Shown here in pieces: positions 1 to 8,734 of a stretch of 18,451 bases of DNA (position 1 is the first letter of the stretch; every line of letters starts with the position of its first letter). Made by a program: the position numbers and the translations under genes. The notes beneath the pieces are model-generated. The model saw only the letters and a program-made list of their open reading frames with translations. It did no database searches and was not told where the DNA came from. Source of the DNA: Aureobasidium sp. EXF-3400 (Eukaryota; Ascomycota; Dothideomycetes; Dothideales; Saccotheciaceae); the NCBI GenBank assembly GCA_024195585.1, contig SWBL01000586.1, positions 1 through 18,451 of the forward strand. The letters run 5' to 3'.

Positions 1-86
1 GAAGGCGGGGCTCGAACCCGCGACCTTGAGGTTGTACTTTATCTGATGATAAGAGCCACACGCTCTACCGATTGAGCTACCCCGGC
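1..86 (-). tRNA. tRNA-Lys (anticodon CUU), intron-containing, 3' end cut by window edge
   Basis: Read on the minus strand, this folds as a tRNA. The acceptor 5' strand GCCGGGG (86-80) is followed by D-arm stem GCTC/GAGC, an anticodon loop with CTT at 53-51, and T-stem GCGGG/CCCGC around TTCGAGC. The 3' acceptor strand begins CTTC at the window edge (two G-U pairs with the 5' strand), so about three bases and the discriminator lie outside. A 17-nt intron (49-33) sits after A37. Its GATAA pairs with the anticodon segment TTATC, as is usual in eukaryotic pre-tRNAs. Oddities are a U-U mismatch in the middle of the anticodon stem and a TATATATA run at 152-160 in the 5' flank. Position 26 is G, the base modified by the TRM1 product encoded next door; the adjacency is probably chance. 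Confidence 0.88.
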
Positions 87-1000
87 AGGTCTGATGATCT
101 AGTCCACTGTGTGAACTGGCTGTTGACGATGGAAGCACAAACGTCTGGTGGATATATATAATCTGTTTGTGGAGAGCTGAGCATTGACAGATACGTGGCC
201 TTGTCCAAGCTGGGCATGCCGACCCAAAGCATTGCGAATGGTGTCGAGGTGCGAAGGCCGGTCGTTCATTCATGGACCGCTGACAACATCAAGGGCATGT
301 TGTGTCGCTTCCATTCATGTCGCAAGAAAAGCAAGAGTCATGTGTCCTTGTCGTTGTGTTCAGGCGATCATTCATAGGCGTTATGCAGGACCACTTGCTC
401 GTCGATTCAACCGCCTTAAACATGCGTGATATCGTCAGAGCGTAGCATTGGTTGACTCCAGCATGCTGCTGCGAGATTTGAAGAACAAAAGTGTCAGGGC
501 TGGTGCAGGCGGGACAAGGGCCGATCATGATGGCCAGACTGCGTGAGAGCGTGCGCTGCTCTGTCTCAATGTTGATGTCGTTTGCATCTTTGAAAGCTGT
601 TGTCCGGAAGGAGATCAATACAGAAGAAACTGAGGTATTTGAGGGAGTGATGTTAAGTGGATGTTGTCGTGTTGTGAACACGTTGTAAAGCATTGTTGTG
701 GTTGCATGTGACAGCGCTCTTAGAGACTTCCCGCGTTTACCCACCTTGACATCCTGACAACTATGCTCATGAATGCAAAACTTATAATCAGTTCGTGAAA
801 AAGAAGACTCAAGAATATCAACGTGATAAGAACGAAGGAACGTGACAGCATTTATGTCGATGATTTGGATTTTGACAATCGTCGAAGTTCTTCCAAATAG
901 TCATCAGCTTGTACCAATACATTTTATAAGGAACGAAGGACGAGCAGGAGCAGCAAATATGTTACATTAGTCGAAGTATGCTTTTGAGGATATGCTGTAC
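87..1000. other. Intergenic region, no supported gene
   Basis: This stretch separates the tRNA from the 3' end of TRM1. A 151-codon open frame on the minus strand (744-289) lacks an ATG at its 5' end and has no recognisable motif or low-complexity bias, so I treat it as chance. AT-rich sequence at roughly 770-970 is consistent with the TRM1 3' untranslated region. I see no repeat or further RNA gene. Confidence 0.5.
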
Positions 1001-3094
1001 CTAGCTCGCACCCTTGGCACGGCTCATAGGACCCCAATTTGCCCGTGGGTTGGTTTGATAACGCATGAGCTTCTTGCTGTGATAGTCCTTGCCCAGCCTT
1101 TCATCAAACTTAATCTTGAACTTGAAGATATCGGCAGGAGGTTGCGTTGCAGGTTCTTCCTCATCCATCTCTCCACTTTCCTCGCCATCACCCTTCTCTT
1201 CTGCTGGGTCCACCTTTCTCATCTTCTGCAGAATCTTGTAACCGGCTTGAGTTTCACCAACCTTACCCTCTTTCACAGGAGCCTTTTGGCGACTCCACTC
1301 CCTCATGATCTCCCAAATCGCATCATAGCTGGCATTTGTCTTGATAGTACCAGGTTTGGTATGTGAGCGAGTGGCGATGAATCCAGCATGACGGAGCGCA
1401 CCCTTAATGGCAGCTTCTGAAGGAGATTGGCAGTGCAGAACCTTGCACAAATAACTGGGGATGAAGAAGAAAGGATGAGGGTCTGTGACATGTCCTGGGA
1501 TGGAAGGGATGAATGGAGCCTCGGTCTCACCCTTAAAAGTCTGAAGACTGTTCTCAAGAGTGTCGAGCTCGTCCAGAGCGGAGGTAAGCATACCCTCAAT
1601 GCGAGTAGTAGTTCCGTAAGTTGACTTGTCCAGGTCAGGAAGCATATCTAGGATACGACGGATGAAGTAAGGGTTGTGTAGAGGACCAGCCCACATAGGA
1701 CCAGCAACATGAGTCTTGAAGCCACATTGAGGACATCTGCTCTCACCCGTAGAGAGAGATGCCGTGTGCTTGTAGTTGATGAAGTTCTTTTGAGGAGTGT
1801 GTTTTGCAAGAGGCTGGATCTGGAAGCTACCGCAGCCAGTATCGCATTGGTGTACAAGCATAGTCTTTCCAGCCAAGAACTTGACGTCTGCAGGAGACTT
1901 CTTGACACGAACCCAAACTCTGGCATAGAAGTCGATGCTGAGAGACAAGAGAGGTTCAACAGCAATACCTTGCACAGCGGCAGCCTTAGCAATCGAGTTT
2001 AGAATCAGACGAAGACCGGCTTCGTGCGAGTGGGGACCCTTGAGAGGCAGACCGCCATACAACGAGTAGGTCTTTTCGACGTAACCACAAGATGCAAAGA
2101 CACCAGCATCGGTACATGTAACGCAAAGCAGACCACCGTCGTTCAGCGCTTGAACGGCAGAATCCAGGAAAGGCGCAGCGGTGCCGTAGGGGTCGAGATC
2201 AATAACATCGTATTTGTGTTGAGTGTGTGCAGAAGGACCATCTTCTGGAGTCGGTGTGTAATAGGCAGCGTGGTACATGTGGCCGATGGCGTTGCCAGTG
2301 GATGGTGTGATTATGTCGGTCAGCTTGTTGTGTTGTACATTAAGACGGATGGCCTCGACAGCAGCGGGTGACATGTCGTTAGCAACGACGGTAGTTGCAA
2401 AGGGTATCTCTTGGGCGTAACGCAGGGCACGCAGACCAGAAGCCGAAAGGGCGTCCAGTATACGGAACTTGGGCTTGTACTTCTTAGGTGCCTCTGTCGC
2501 ATCGACATCCATCTTGTCGCCTGAAGCCTCGGCACCGTTCTCGACCTTTCCAGCGTCCGCAATTGCTTCTTGGGCTCCTGCTGTTGTCGTAGTTTCTACA
2601 TGGGCATCCTTCTGTCCTTCTTGAGCTACTGCAGCACCATCATTGCCCTTCCTCCTCTTGTCATCTCCAGCATTGTCCTCGGCCTGTCTCTTCCGTTCCC
2701 TCTTCTTGGCACTCTGTTCGACCTTCTTGTCGTGGGCTTGCTTTCTCACAGCACACATGTGCTCGCCAAAAGCCTTGATTGCGAGGACAGACAGATCACG
2801 GTTGAATTGTTGAATGGGGTTGTAAAAGACGCTTTGTGCTTGTTGTTCGCCATCATCGTCCTTGTGGTTCTTCTTGGATTTCGGATCCTGTTCGGTACGT
2901 GCATTCGGCGGGACCAGAATGTATGCCAGGCCCTCCTTGATGGTGCTGTATGACTTTCCGTCGTGCTCGATCAACTGATCGACAGCAGGTTGTGAATCTA
3001 TCGTCGCGCTCATCTTTGGCTGTGTTGTGCTGAGAAGGCGTCTCTGGAGATTGCCGCGTATGTTGTGTACAAGTCTAAGTGCACGTATGGTCAT
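1001..3094 (-). CDS. TRM1: tRNA (guanine26-N2)-dimethyltransferase, TRM1 family
   Basis: This enzyme makes N2,N2-dimethylguanosine at G26 of tRNAs using S-adenosylmethionine, in nucleus and mitochondria. The intron-free frame gives 697 residues from the ATG at 3094-3092. Residues 1-27 from there (MTIRALRLVHN..., RRLLSTTQ) form a basic, acid-free mitochondrial presequence. A second ATG at 3013-3011 (MSATIDSQ) would give a 670-residue form. Numbered from the first ATG: a fungal basic/acidic insert with KKRERKRQ and DDKRRK nuclear-signal-like clusters lies at about 120-200; SAM motif DALSASGLRALRYA at about 214; ANDMSP at 239; catalytic-type motif DLDPYG at 299-304; and the family segment KGPHSHEAGLRL near 352. 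Paired cysteines CDTGC (417-421) and CPQC (454-457) suggest a zinc site. The C-terminus is rich in Lys/Arg. The frame extends upstream to an ATG at 3199, but that extension looks like 5' untranslated sequence. Confidence 0.95.
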   Translation of the reverse strand: MTIRALRLVHNIRGNLQRRLLSTTQPKMSATIDSQPAVDQLIEHDGKSYSTIKEGLAYILVPPNARTEQDPKSKKNHKDDDGEQQAQSVFYNPIQQFNRDLSVLAIKAFGEHMCAVRKQAHDKKVEQSAKKRERKRQAEDNAGDDKRRKGNDGAAVAQEGQKDAHVETTTTAGAQEAIADAGKVENGAEASGDKMDVDATEAPKKYKPKFRILDALSASGLRALRYAQEIPFATTVVANDMSPAAVEAIRLNVQHNKLTDIITPSTGNAIGHMYHAAYYTPTPEDGPSAHTQHKYDVIDLDPYGTAAPFLDSAVQALNDGGLLCVTCTDAGVFASCGYVEKTYSLYGGLPLKGPHSHEAGLRLILNSIAKAAAVQGIAVEPLLSLSIDFYARVWVRVKKSPADVKFLAGKTMLVHQCDTGCGSFQIQPLAKHTPQKNFINYKHTASLSTGESRCPQCGFKTHVAGPMWAGPLHNPYFIRRILDMLPDLDKSTYGTTTRIEGMLTSALDELDTLENSLQTFKGETEAPFIPSIPGHVTDPHPFFFIPSYLCKVLHCQSPSEAAIKGALRHAGFIATRSHTKPGTIKTNASYDAIWEIMREWSRQKAPVKEGKVGETQAGYKILQKMRKVDPAEEKGDGEESGEMDEEEPATQPPADIFKFKIKFDERLGKDYHSKKLMRYQTNPRANWGPMSRAKGAS

Positions 3095-3828
3095 TGAGCA
3101 TGCGACAGCTCGAATATTTTGGGAAGCTGGTCGCGCTTGCGCTCGATGCTTGCTGCCACTTTTTTGCGATCGACCGAAGCCAAATCTGGAACAGATCATC
3201 GACCTTGGCACTTCTTATCTCTTATCGCCGTCTCATCCCCGACCGTCAGCATGAATTTCATGATGAGCAGTGAAGCATTCGCTCTCATCTACACAACCTT
3301 CTGACTGCCAGTATTAGTCTCGAAGATCAGTAGAAAACAACAAGGGGAACCCATAGGATCGTTGTAGCTGGTGCTCTCGAGAGTAATCCGGAGCGCTACT
3401 GGCTGGACGCCCTCCAAGCAGCATGCAAGATCTCTGGCGACCATCTGTTGAATTAGAGAGAGGAACGGTAATGCCTGAAGGAATTTGGTCATGAACGACT
3501 CTAGCCTGAGGTTTTAATGATTCTATTGCTGCTTTCTATGTTATGCATTACTTGAATTATGCTCGTATAATCTTTGCACAATCATGACGTTGTGCCAGCC
3601 TTCTAAACGCGTCTCACAAGGCAAGTCCGACCAGCATCAATGCAACAAACCATCTTTACATTTAATGCGCGTCGTTGCCCAAGCGGCTTGTGCAAACAAT
3701 TCTCCAATCACCGATACTGTCTTCTATCCATTTTCAAGACGTGTTTCTGAGCCTGCGCACATCCTAGATTCTGCCATTTCCAAGTCATACGTGCTCAAGG
3801 ATACTTCTTTCCCTGACCACTATTCATC
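3095..3828. promoter_or_regulatory. Divergent intergenic region between TRM1 and the first array gene
   Basis: About 730 bp separate the TRM1 start (minus) from the first array gene (plus), so it must hold both promoters. TTTGCACAATC at 3573-3583 and its reverse form TTGTGCAAACAA at 3689-3700 resemble TTTGCA elements before other array genes. The open frames here (3492-3289 minus; 3584-3895 plus, out of frame with the array gene) have no family match and are probably not translated. Confidence 0.45.
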
Positions 3829-4883
3829 ATGGCTGAGATCTCAGGGCTCAGAGAGCAGATTCTTGGTAACCTATGATTCAGCAGTCCCTGTCTGACTACT
3901 TCTGACACTCCCCAGCAAACTACAACTTCATGGGATTCAATCAGTCTGCCTCCGAAGTGGATGTCGTTGTCAGATTCCTTGATCAGAAGTACTACCAGGC
4001 AACCATTGCCGACATATCATCAGGCGAGGACATCTGCGGAGAACCTCATCAAGCAAGAACCGTCGAGCGTGCGTTGGCAGCTTTGCTCGCTCATACATGT
4101 ACACATCTTGGAAACCCTCCCAACTTGATAGGTGCTGGTGCTACACAGACACTAGCCAGTCCACTGGTCAAGCGCACTCGCGGAAGACCCAAGAGTATCC
4201 TTCCTGCTACTGCTTCGTCTACCGTGAAACCCAGAGCAACAAGAGCTGCTCCAGCTGCTAAGGCAAAGATATCTACCGCTGTCACTCCGAAGGCAACTCG
4301 TGCTCGTGGAAGACCCAGAAAGTCCGAAGTCGTTGTGCCTCCATCTACCGGCCGTCCTCGAGGCAGACCACGCAAGAACCCTGCAGCAACTGCACCTGCT
4401 GTTCCTGACGTGACGGAAGACGGTACCACCGCGCCCGCTAAGCGCGGCAGAGGAAGACCCAAGAAGTCTGACTCGACCCCAGCAGCAGCAACAACTGGTT
4501 CGAAACGTACTGCATCTGCCCTCGGAGACGAAGAACCCGCAGCCAACAAATCGCGCAAGACCACCAGCGACGAGGAGCTGCAGGAGCGTATCAGTGCAGA
4601 TGAGCTTCGCGAAGTTGACCAAGCAGGTCAGGCTGCTCCGTTCACTCCTCAAGTATGGTTCCCAACTTACGTTTCAAGAATCGCTAGGGTTATTTACCAC
4701 TGCATTGCAGACGGACCAGCTGGAGGTCTGACCGAAGACGAGATGGCGACACGCACGGGTTTGCCATATGCCGATGTCAATGCTGGCGTTTCGCAATTGC
4801 ATGAGAAGGGTGGTATTGAGCCTGCCGTTGGCGATGATTCAAGATGGACAGTTTTTGACGAGTGGGAGGATGAAGACGAATGA
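3829..4883 (+). CDS. Array member 1: AT-hook protein with shared N-terminal domain and C-terminal winged-helix-like region
   Basis: Two exons, 3829-3865 and 3916-4883, with a 50-nt intron (GTAACC...CCCCAG, CTGAC branch), give 334 residues. I do not recognise the gene by name. Residues 1-78 are the array's shared domain: MAEISGLREQIL, then ANYNF after the phase-1 splice, VDVVV, YYQATIADI and a helix near VERALAALLAHT. Residues 95-230 are a basic Ala/Pro/Lys linker with four AT-hook cores RGRP at 101, 143, 161 and 191, which as a motif class bind the minor groove of AT-rich DNA. Residues 258-328 look like a winged helix: SRIARVIYHCIA, LTEDEMATRTGL, a recognition-type helix YADVNAGVSQLHEKGGI and a strand RWTVFD. 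The tail is acidic. The spliced start is preferred because it restores the LREQIL motif that paralogues share; the downstream ATG at 3930 would cut the domain. A chromatin or transcription role is inferred only from AT-hooks plus winged helix. Confidence 0.82.
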
Positions 4884-5028
4884 GTCTGGTAAACAGCGTT
4901 TGATGGAGTTCTTGACGCATCGCGATGGTGTTTTCCTTTGTGCTTTGATCAGGCATCTCTTTCAAATCCAGGTGCCTTTGCTTTTGTGAGCAGCACACAT
5001 AGTCTATGCATAACTTTTTGTACACGAA

Positions 5029-5040
5029 TTTGCATAAATC
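5029..5040 (+). promoter_or_regulatory. Shared upstream element TTTGCATAAATC
   Basis: This element lies about 76-87 bp before the start of array member 2. It is part of a longer stretch (5012-5040) that aligns with 6187-6215 before member 3: both begin AACTT, continue TGTAYACG and end TTTGCATAAA(A)TC. It could be a shared regulatory site or simply residual identity from duplication. Confidence 0.4.
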
Positions 5041-5115
5041 CGGTAGTCACACTTCCCAAAGTAACGTCAAGAACGCCGACTCCCACCGTTCTTTCTTCCT
5101 ACGATCAGACACAAT

Positions 5116-6070
5116 ATGTCAGAGATACAAGGCCTGCGTGAGCAAATTCTAGGTACGTGATTCACGGCGATTGATGACTATCCATCTGAAAAGATGACCA
5201 ATAACGCTCGCAGCAAACTTTGACCATCTCGGGTTTGCGACACCGGCTTCAAGAGCCAATATCATTGTCGAAACCGTTCGAGATGGTGGCTACAATGCAG
5301 TCATCACAGACAAGGTTTCTCGAAAGAGAGTGATTGATTGTCACGAGAACCACAATTCGATCACACGGGCTCTCGAGAAACTTTTGCGACACACTTGCAT
5401 GATGCTAAGCATTCAGCGAGATGATCCTGCTAGATGGCGTAGGCTGACACCTGGTGCGCAAGAAGTGACAGAAGAAGATGAGCAGGAGAGCGAGCTCGAA
5501 AGTGAAGACGAAGAACTCCCAGAACTCGTAGATATACCTGATGAGCATCGAGTTGTGCCCGGATCTGGGCAAGTAAGCAGAAAGCGCGCAGCCCCTCATG
5601 AGGATTGCCGTGATAGCGGTAGGATGTATCGCGGGTTTACACCACGGCCAGGAAGAACTGGAAGCAAACGTCCAGGAACCGAGATGCTATCTCCGATCGG
5701 TGGTGCAGCCTTCGCCGCGTTCTCTTGCGCGTCGCTACCGCTTGGGACTAACGATACCGCAAAGAAAATGCTCTACGAACTCATCACAAGACCTCGTCAT
5801 CCCAGCTTACTCGGTGTTCTCTTGTCTAATATCACCGCCGATACAGGAATTGAGAATCACACTTTGCTGGCAGCCGCTGAAGACCTTGAGGATATAGGCA
5901 AGGCATGGCCTACCAACATCGAACGGTCTGCATGGATATCAAGGAACACGCCAGATCCTGGCACCTCATCCATTGTTCCCCGTTTCTCTTCTGGTAATCG
6001 AGGGAGCTACAGTCAATCAGGGGCGTCTTCTTCACAACCCACTGGCCAGGCAGCACGTACTCAAAGATGA
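5116..6070 (+). CDS. Array member 2: unrecognised protein with shared N-terminal domain, acidic linker and winged-helix-like region
   Basis: Exons 5116-5152 and 5214-6070 with a 61-nt intron (GTACGT...CGCAG) give 297 residues. Exon 1 encodes MSEIQGLREQIL, nearly the same as members 1 and 3, and the split codon again gives Ala-Asn. The shared domain runs to about residue 78 (ANIIVETV, GGYNAVITDK, ITRALEKLLRHTCMML). IQRDDPARWRRL at 79-90 is also seen in member 3. An acidic stretch at about 98-118 is followed by basic patches (SRKRAAP, RPGRTGSKRPG) but no full AT-hook. Residues 170-250 match member 3 closely, notably CASLP, DTAKKMLYELITRP and a TGIENHTLLAAAEDLEDIGKAW helix, and should form the same winged-helix-like fold as in member 1. 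A Ser/Gln/Gly-rich tail follows. It lies 232 bp after member 1, in the same direction. Function unknown; nuclear location is a guess. Confidence 0.82.
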
Positions 6071-6202
6071 GTGTTGAAGCAAGCGGGAAGTTCATTAAGC
6101 CCACCTAAGAACTTCCATGTACAATCATAGTTCCTTTGACCTGTGATGGTATCCGTTCTTTTCTGTAGCCAGGTAACGCTGCACACAACTTCTGTATACG
6201 GC

Positions 6203-6215
6203 TTTGCATAAAATC
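6203..6215 (+). promoter_or_regulatory. Shared upstream element TTTGCATAAAATC
   Basis: This is the counterpart of the element at 5029-5040, about 82-94 bp before the start of member 3. It shares the preceding GTATACGG-like segment. The rest of the two promoters is much less alike, so this block is the best conserved part. Confidence 0.4.
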
Positions 6216-6296
6216 ACGAGTCGCGCTTTCCAATCACATCCAAACGCGTCCTTCAGGCTTCAGCCCTCCTTCCTTCATCTCACAGAAAATCACAAC

Positions 6297-7140
6297 ATGA
6301 CAGAAATACAAGGCCTACGAGAGCAAATATTAGGTATGTGCTTGTAGCATTGATCCGCGAAGACTGTATGACGAACCAGAACTCCTAGCAAACCTCGATT
6401 ACATCGAGTTCGCGAAACCAACTTCCAACCTCAATATCATTGTCGAAGATGTTGATCTGCTATGCTACAATGCAGTCATCTTTGATAAGTTTACGCGGAA
6501 GCGACTTTTTCATTTCTCCGGAAAACACAAAACAGTGCCCGAGGCTCTGGATGAGATGCTGGCAGCCACTTGTTTGATGATAAGGCTGCACCGCGAGCAT
6601 CCTCAGGACTGGCGTCAACGATTTGGTGGTGGCGTGTGGAATGAGGACAGTTCGCAACCACCATCTCGGGATGGAAGCTCAAGGAATCGAGCGGTCAGCG
6701 AAGAGTCCCACGTCCCGCTACGCAAGAGAATGCGAATGGCCTCTGCCATGAATCCCGAAAGCCAAGATGAGCCTTCTATCGCTGGCTTTCCACGTCTATC
6801 ATCAGTGCTCGCCGCAGGACCCAGGACAGCTATCGAAGAAGACCGCCTTCTGATGCCATCTATCGGTGACGCAAGACTTGCTGCTGCTGCTTGTGCATCA
6901 TTACCACCACAAGTCTCTGATAATGCAAAGAAGCTGCTCTACGAACTCATCACGTATCCTCAGTGCCCTGCGGCTCATAAGGGCGTCTGTCTGCTTGATC
7001 TCATGCGAGAGACCGGTATAGGATATCACTCGCTCGAGATTTGGGCCAAAGAGCTTGAAGAGGCCGACAAGGCTTATCCTATTCCTTGGGCCCGTGCTAC
7101 CTGGGAGCCAAAAGACCTGCCATATGCTATTACTCTATGA
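6297..7140 (+). CDS. Array member 3: unrecognised protein with shared N-terminal domain and winged-helix-like region
   Basis: Exons 6297-6333 and 6389-7140 with a 55-nt intron (GTATGT...CCTAG) give 262 residues. Exon 1 encodes MTEIQGLREQIL and the splice restores Ala-Asn as in members 1 and 2. Shared-domain landmarks are LNIIVEDV, LLCYNAVIFDK, FTRKR and the helix VPEALDEMLAATCLMI, followed by LHREHPQDWRQRF, which parallels member 2. The middle (95-165) is Ser/Arg-rich with a basic cluster LRKRMRM that may act as a nuclear signal. Residues 168-252 repeat the C-terminal module of member 2: CASLPPQ, DNAKKLLYELITYP, DLMRETGIGYHSLEIWAKELEEADKAY and a WARATWEP end. There are no AT-hooks. Members 2 and 3 look like the most recent duplicate pair of long genes, since linker, C-terminus and promoter block also match. 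Function unknown. Confidence 0.82.
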
Positions 7141-8118
7141 TCTTCAGGCTCAATCAAAGAGTCGTTGTCCGCAAGGGGTCAATAGAAGTACTGGGGAAAT
7201 CGATTTATGATGAGCTTGAGGAAGGATAGAGAGTCTAGAACACTGGCTCTGCCTCAAGTTTGTCGGAAGAATGAATGCATTGCTACTGCTTCTTCACTCG
7301 CCGCAAATCCGATTGATCTACAAGCTTTTCGTGCAAGCGGTTGACCTGCCTAATCGTGGCTCACAAAAAAAGTGCGAAAAGATTGTCGGTCGACTGCTTT
7401 GAACACCAGTTACCAGGTTCCAAAGAATGTTGCACACTGCCCAAGGGCTCCTCCGCGCTACATCAGCTATTCATACGAGATTTTTTTTTGAGTTTTGAGG
7501 GTTTGGGTCCTTTCCTTGGGCCAGTGGCAGAAGGACTGAAACATGGGTTGTATATAAAGGTATGTGGCTGTACTGGGCAGATGAAGATAATGGAACGAAA
7601 CTCACAGATGTTTGGGCAGCATTGCTGTGCCAGCCTGAGACCAGATCCGGCTAAGGTTCCCTATGATTTTGCTACGCGACCTGACTATTACCAACAAACT
7701 TCATCACCCCTCAGGCTTTGGGTGTTAACAACTGAAGGGCGATCTTCTTCTATGCCTCTTCTTTGTGCTCCTGTTGCTTGACTGCCTACTTTCTCCGTGT
7801 TTGGCCGTCACGCTCTCAATATCTCCAAGCTTCATCTTTGCCTTTCTCGTTCCTGCTTATGTGTTGCACAGCGTCAGTCCAGTACTGATGTGGCTAACTA
7901 AAGGTCTTTCACATAGATCTCGAGCAGATGTTTGTTGGGAACAAGATGTGGTGAAGTTCCATGCATATCAATGACCAGTCCGCCTGCAGATTGGTGGCTC
8001 TATTCTTTCCATAAGACCTGTGTAACCATGCATTTAAAAAAGCACAATATGCCGCTCCCAACCCTCTCCCTGCTTGCAACATACAACCGCGACTGAAATC
8101 CTGTATCAATCATTTCAG
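7141..8118. other. Gene-poor stretch between array members 3 and 4
   Basis: About 980 bp with no supported coding gene. It holds a T-run near 7482, a good TATA box TATATAAA at 7551-7558 (plus strand), pyrimidine-rich sequence at 7740-7870, and an intron-end-like string (CTAAC followed by CATAG) ending at 7917. Together these hint at a plus-strand transcript. The open frames 7341-7781 and 7765-7974 do not start with ATG and match nothing I know. An ATG at 7579 inside the first would give only 66 codons. Confidence 0.4.
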
Positions 8119-8734
8119 CTACCAGTGGTAGCCATATGAACCTAGTTGGCCTGCACCATTTGTGAAGCCGCTGTCGTCCGGCTCATCCCAAGAGTCAGAA
8201 TTGCCATAGTTGTTTCTCTGATCAAAGTCTTCTTCGTCATCTGAGAAGGAAGCACGGCCGTATTCGCCCTGATCATTAGGATCTTCGGAGTCAGAGTCGT
8301 GCAGGTTATCATCATCAGATCCTTCCGGATCCTCTGAGTCCTCATCAAAATTCTCGTCATCGTCCTCATCAGAGTCCTCGTCAGAGTCCTCATAATCAGA
8401 GTCTTCAGAATCATCAGAGTCGACAGTTTCGTAGTCAAGATTTATGTTTCCGCGAGCATCATCTCTCAACAGATCAAGAGCGTAGTCAAGGGCTGCTTGC
8501 TCGGAGGGCATGTAGCGTGGAGAGTTGAAATGGTGCTGGTGTCCATTGCCATAGCAGATCCACATCGTCCATGTTCCTGTTTCGTTGTCGGTGATGATCC
8601 TGGCATCACCACGACTTGGAAATCTATTTGTGTAGAACCCTAAAATTGTTAGACTGAAATTCTTCTCGGTGTAGCCTTATGGAGTCAAATGAAATTTACT
8701 TACGAAGGATAGTTTGTCTGGTCCAAGAGGTCAT
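8119..8734 (-). CDS. Array member 4: divergent shared domain plus long acidic Asp/Glu/Ser tail
   Basis: On the minus strand, exon 1 (8734-8704) encodes MTSWTRQTIL and exon 2 (8639-8119) the rest. The 64-nt intron has GTAAGT and CTAACAATTTTAG, giving 183 residues. The intron is in phase 1 directly after the TIL that corresponds to QIL in the plus-strand paralogues. After it come RFYTNRFPSRGDARIITDN, TWTMWICYGNG, NSPRYMPSEQAALDYALDLLRDDA: a diverged shared domain with the same order of strands and closing helix, closest to member 5. Residues 84-168 are almost all Asp, Glu and Ser, likely disordered, and the end is Gly/Tyr-rich (GQLGSYGYHW). Without the small first exon the protein would seem to start at MWICYG and lose half its domain. 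Acidic tails can mimic DNA or bind histones or basic partners; here that is speculation. Confidence 0.75.

Noticed and set aside
289..744. 151-codon open frame on the minus strand near the tRNA
   Set aside because: It lacks an ATG at its start, has no domain, signal or family resemblance, and lies in a region with no splice or promoter support.
3095..3211. Longer TRM1 N-terminus
   Set aside because: The frame opens with GTG. The first true ATG (3199) precedes a sequence unlike a compact presequence, while the ATG at 3094 starts a typical one.
3289..3492. 67-codon ATG frame on the minus strand between TRM1 and the first array gene
   Set aside because: I tested it as a further array member. 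It has hydrophobic strand-like stretches, but no QIL exon, no Asn-aromatic start and no closing helix.
3584..3895. 103-codon plus-strand frame overlapping the start of array member 1
   Set aside because: It is out of frame with the spliced gene, runs through its intron, and has no motif; probably leader sequence.
4091..4652. Long minus-strand frames opposite array member 1
   Set aside because: They are antisense shadows of the Ala/Pro/Arg-rich AT-hook linker, whose codon bias keeps the other strand open.
7341..7781. 146-codon plus-strand frame after array member 3
   Set aside because: It begins with a non-ATG codon, crosses a TATA box and T-run, and shows no conserved feature; its inner ATG leaves only 66 codons.
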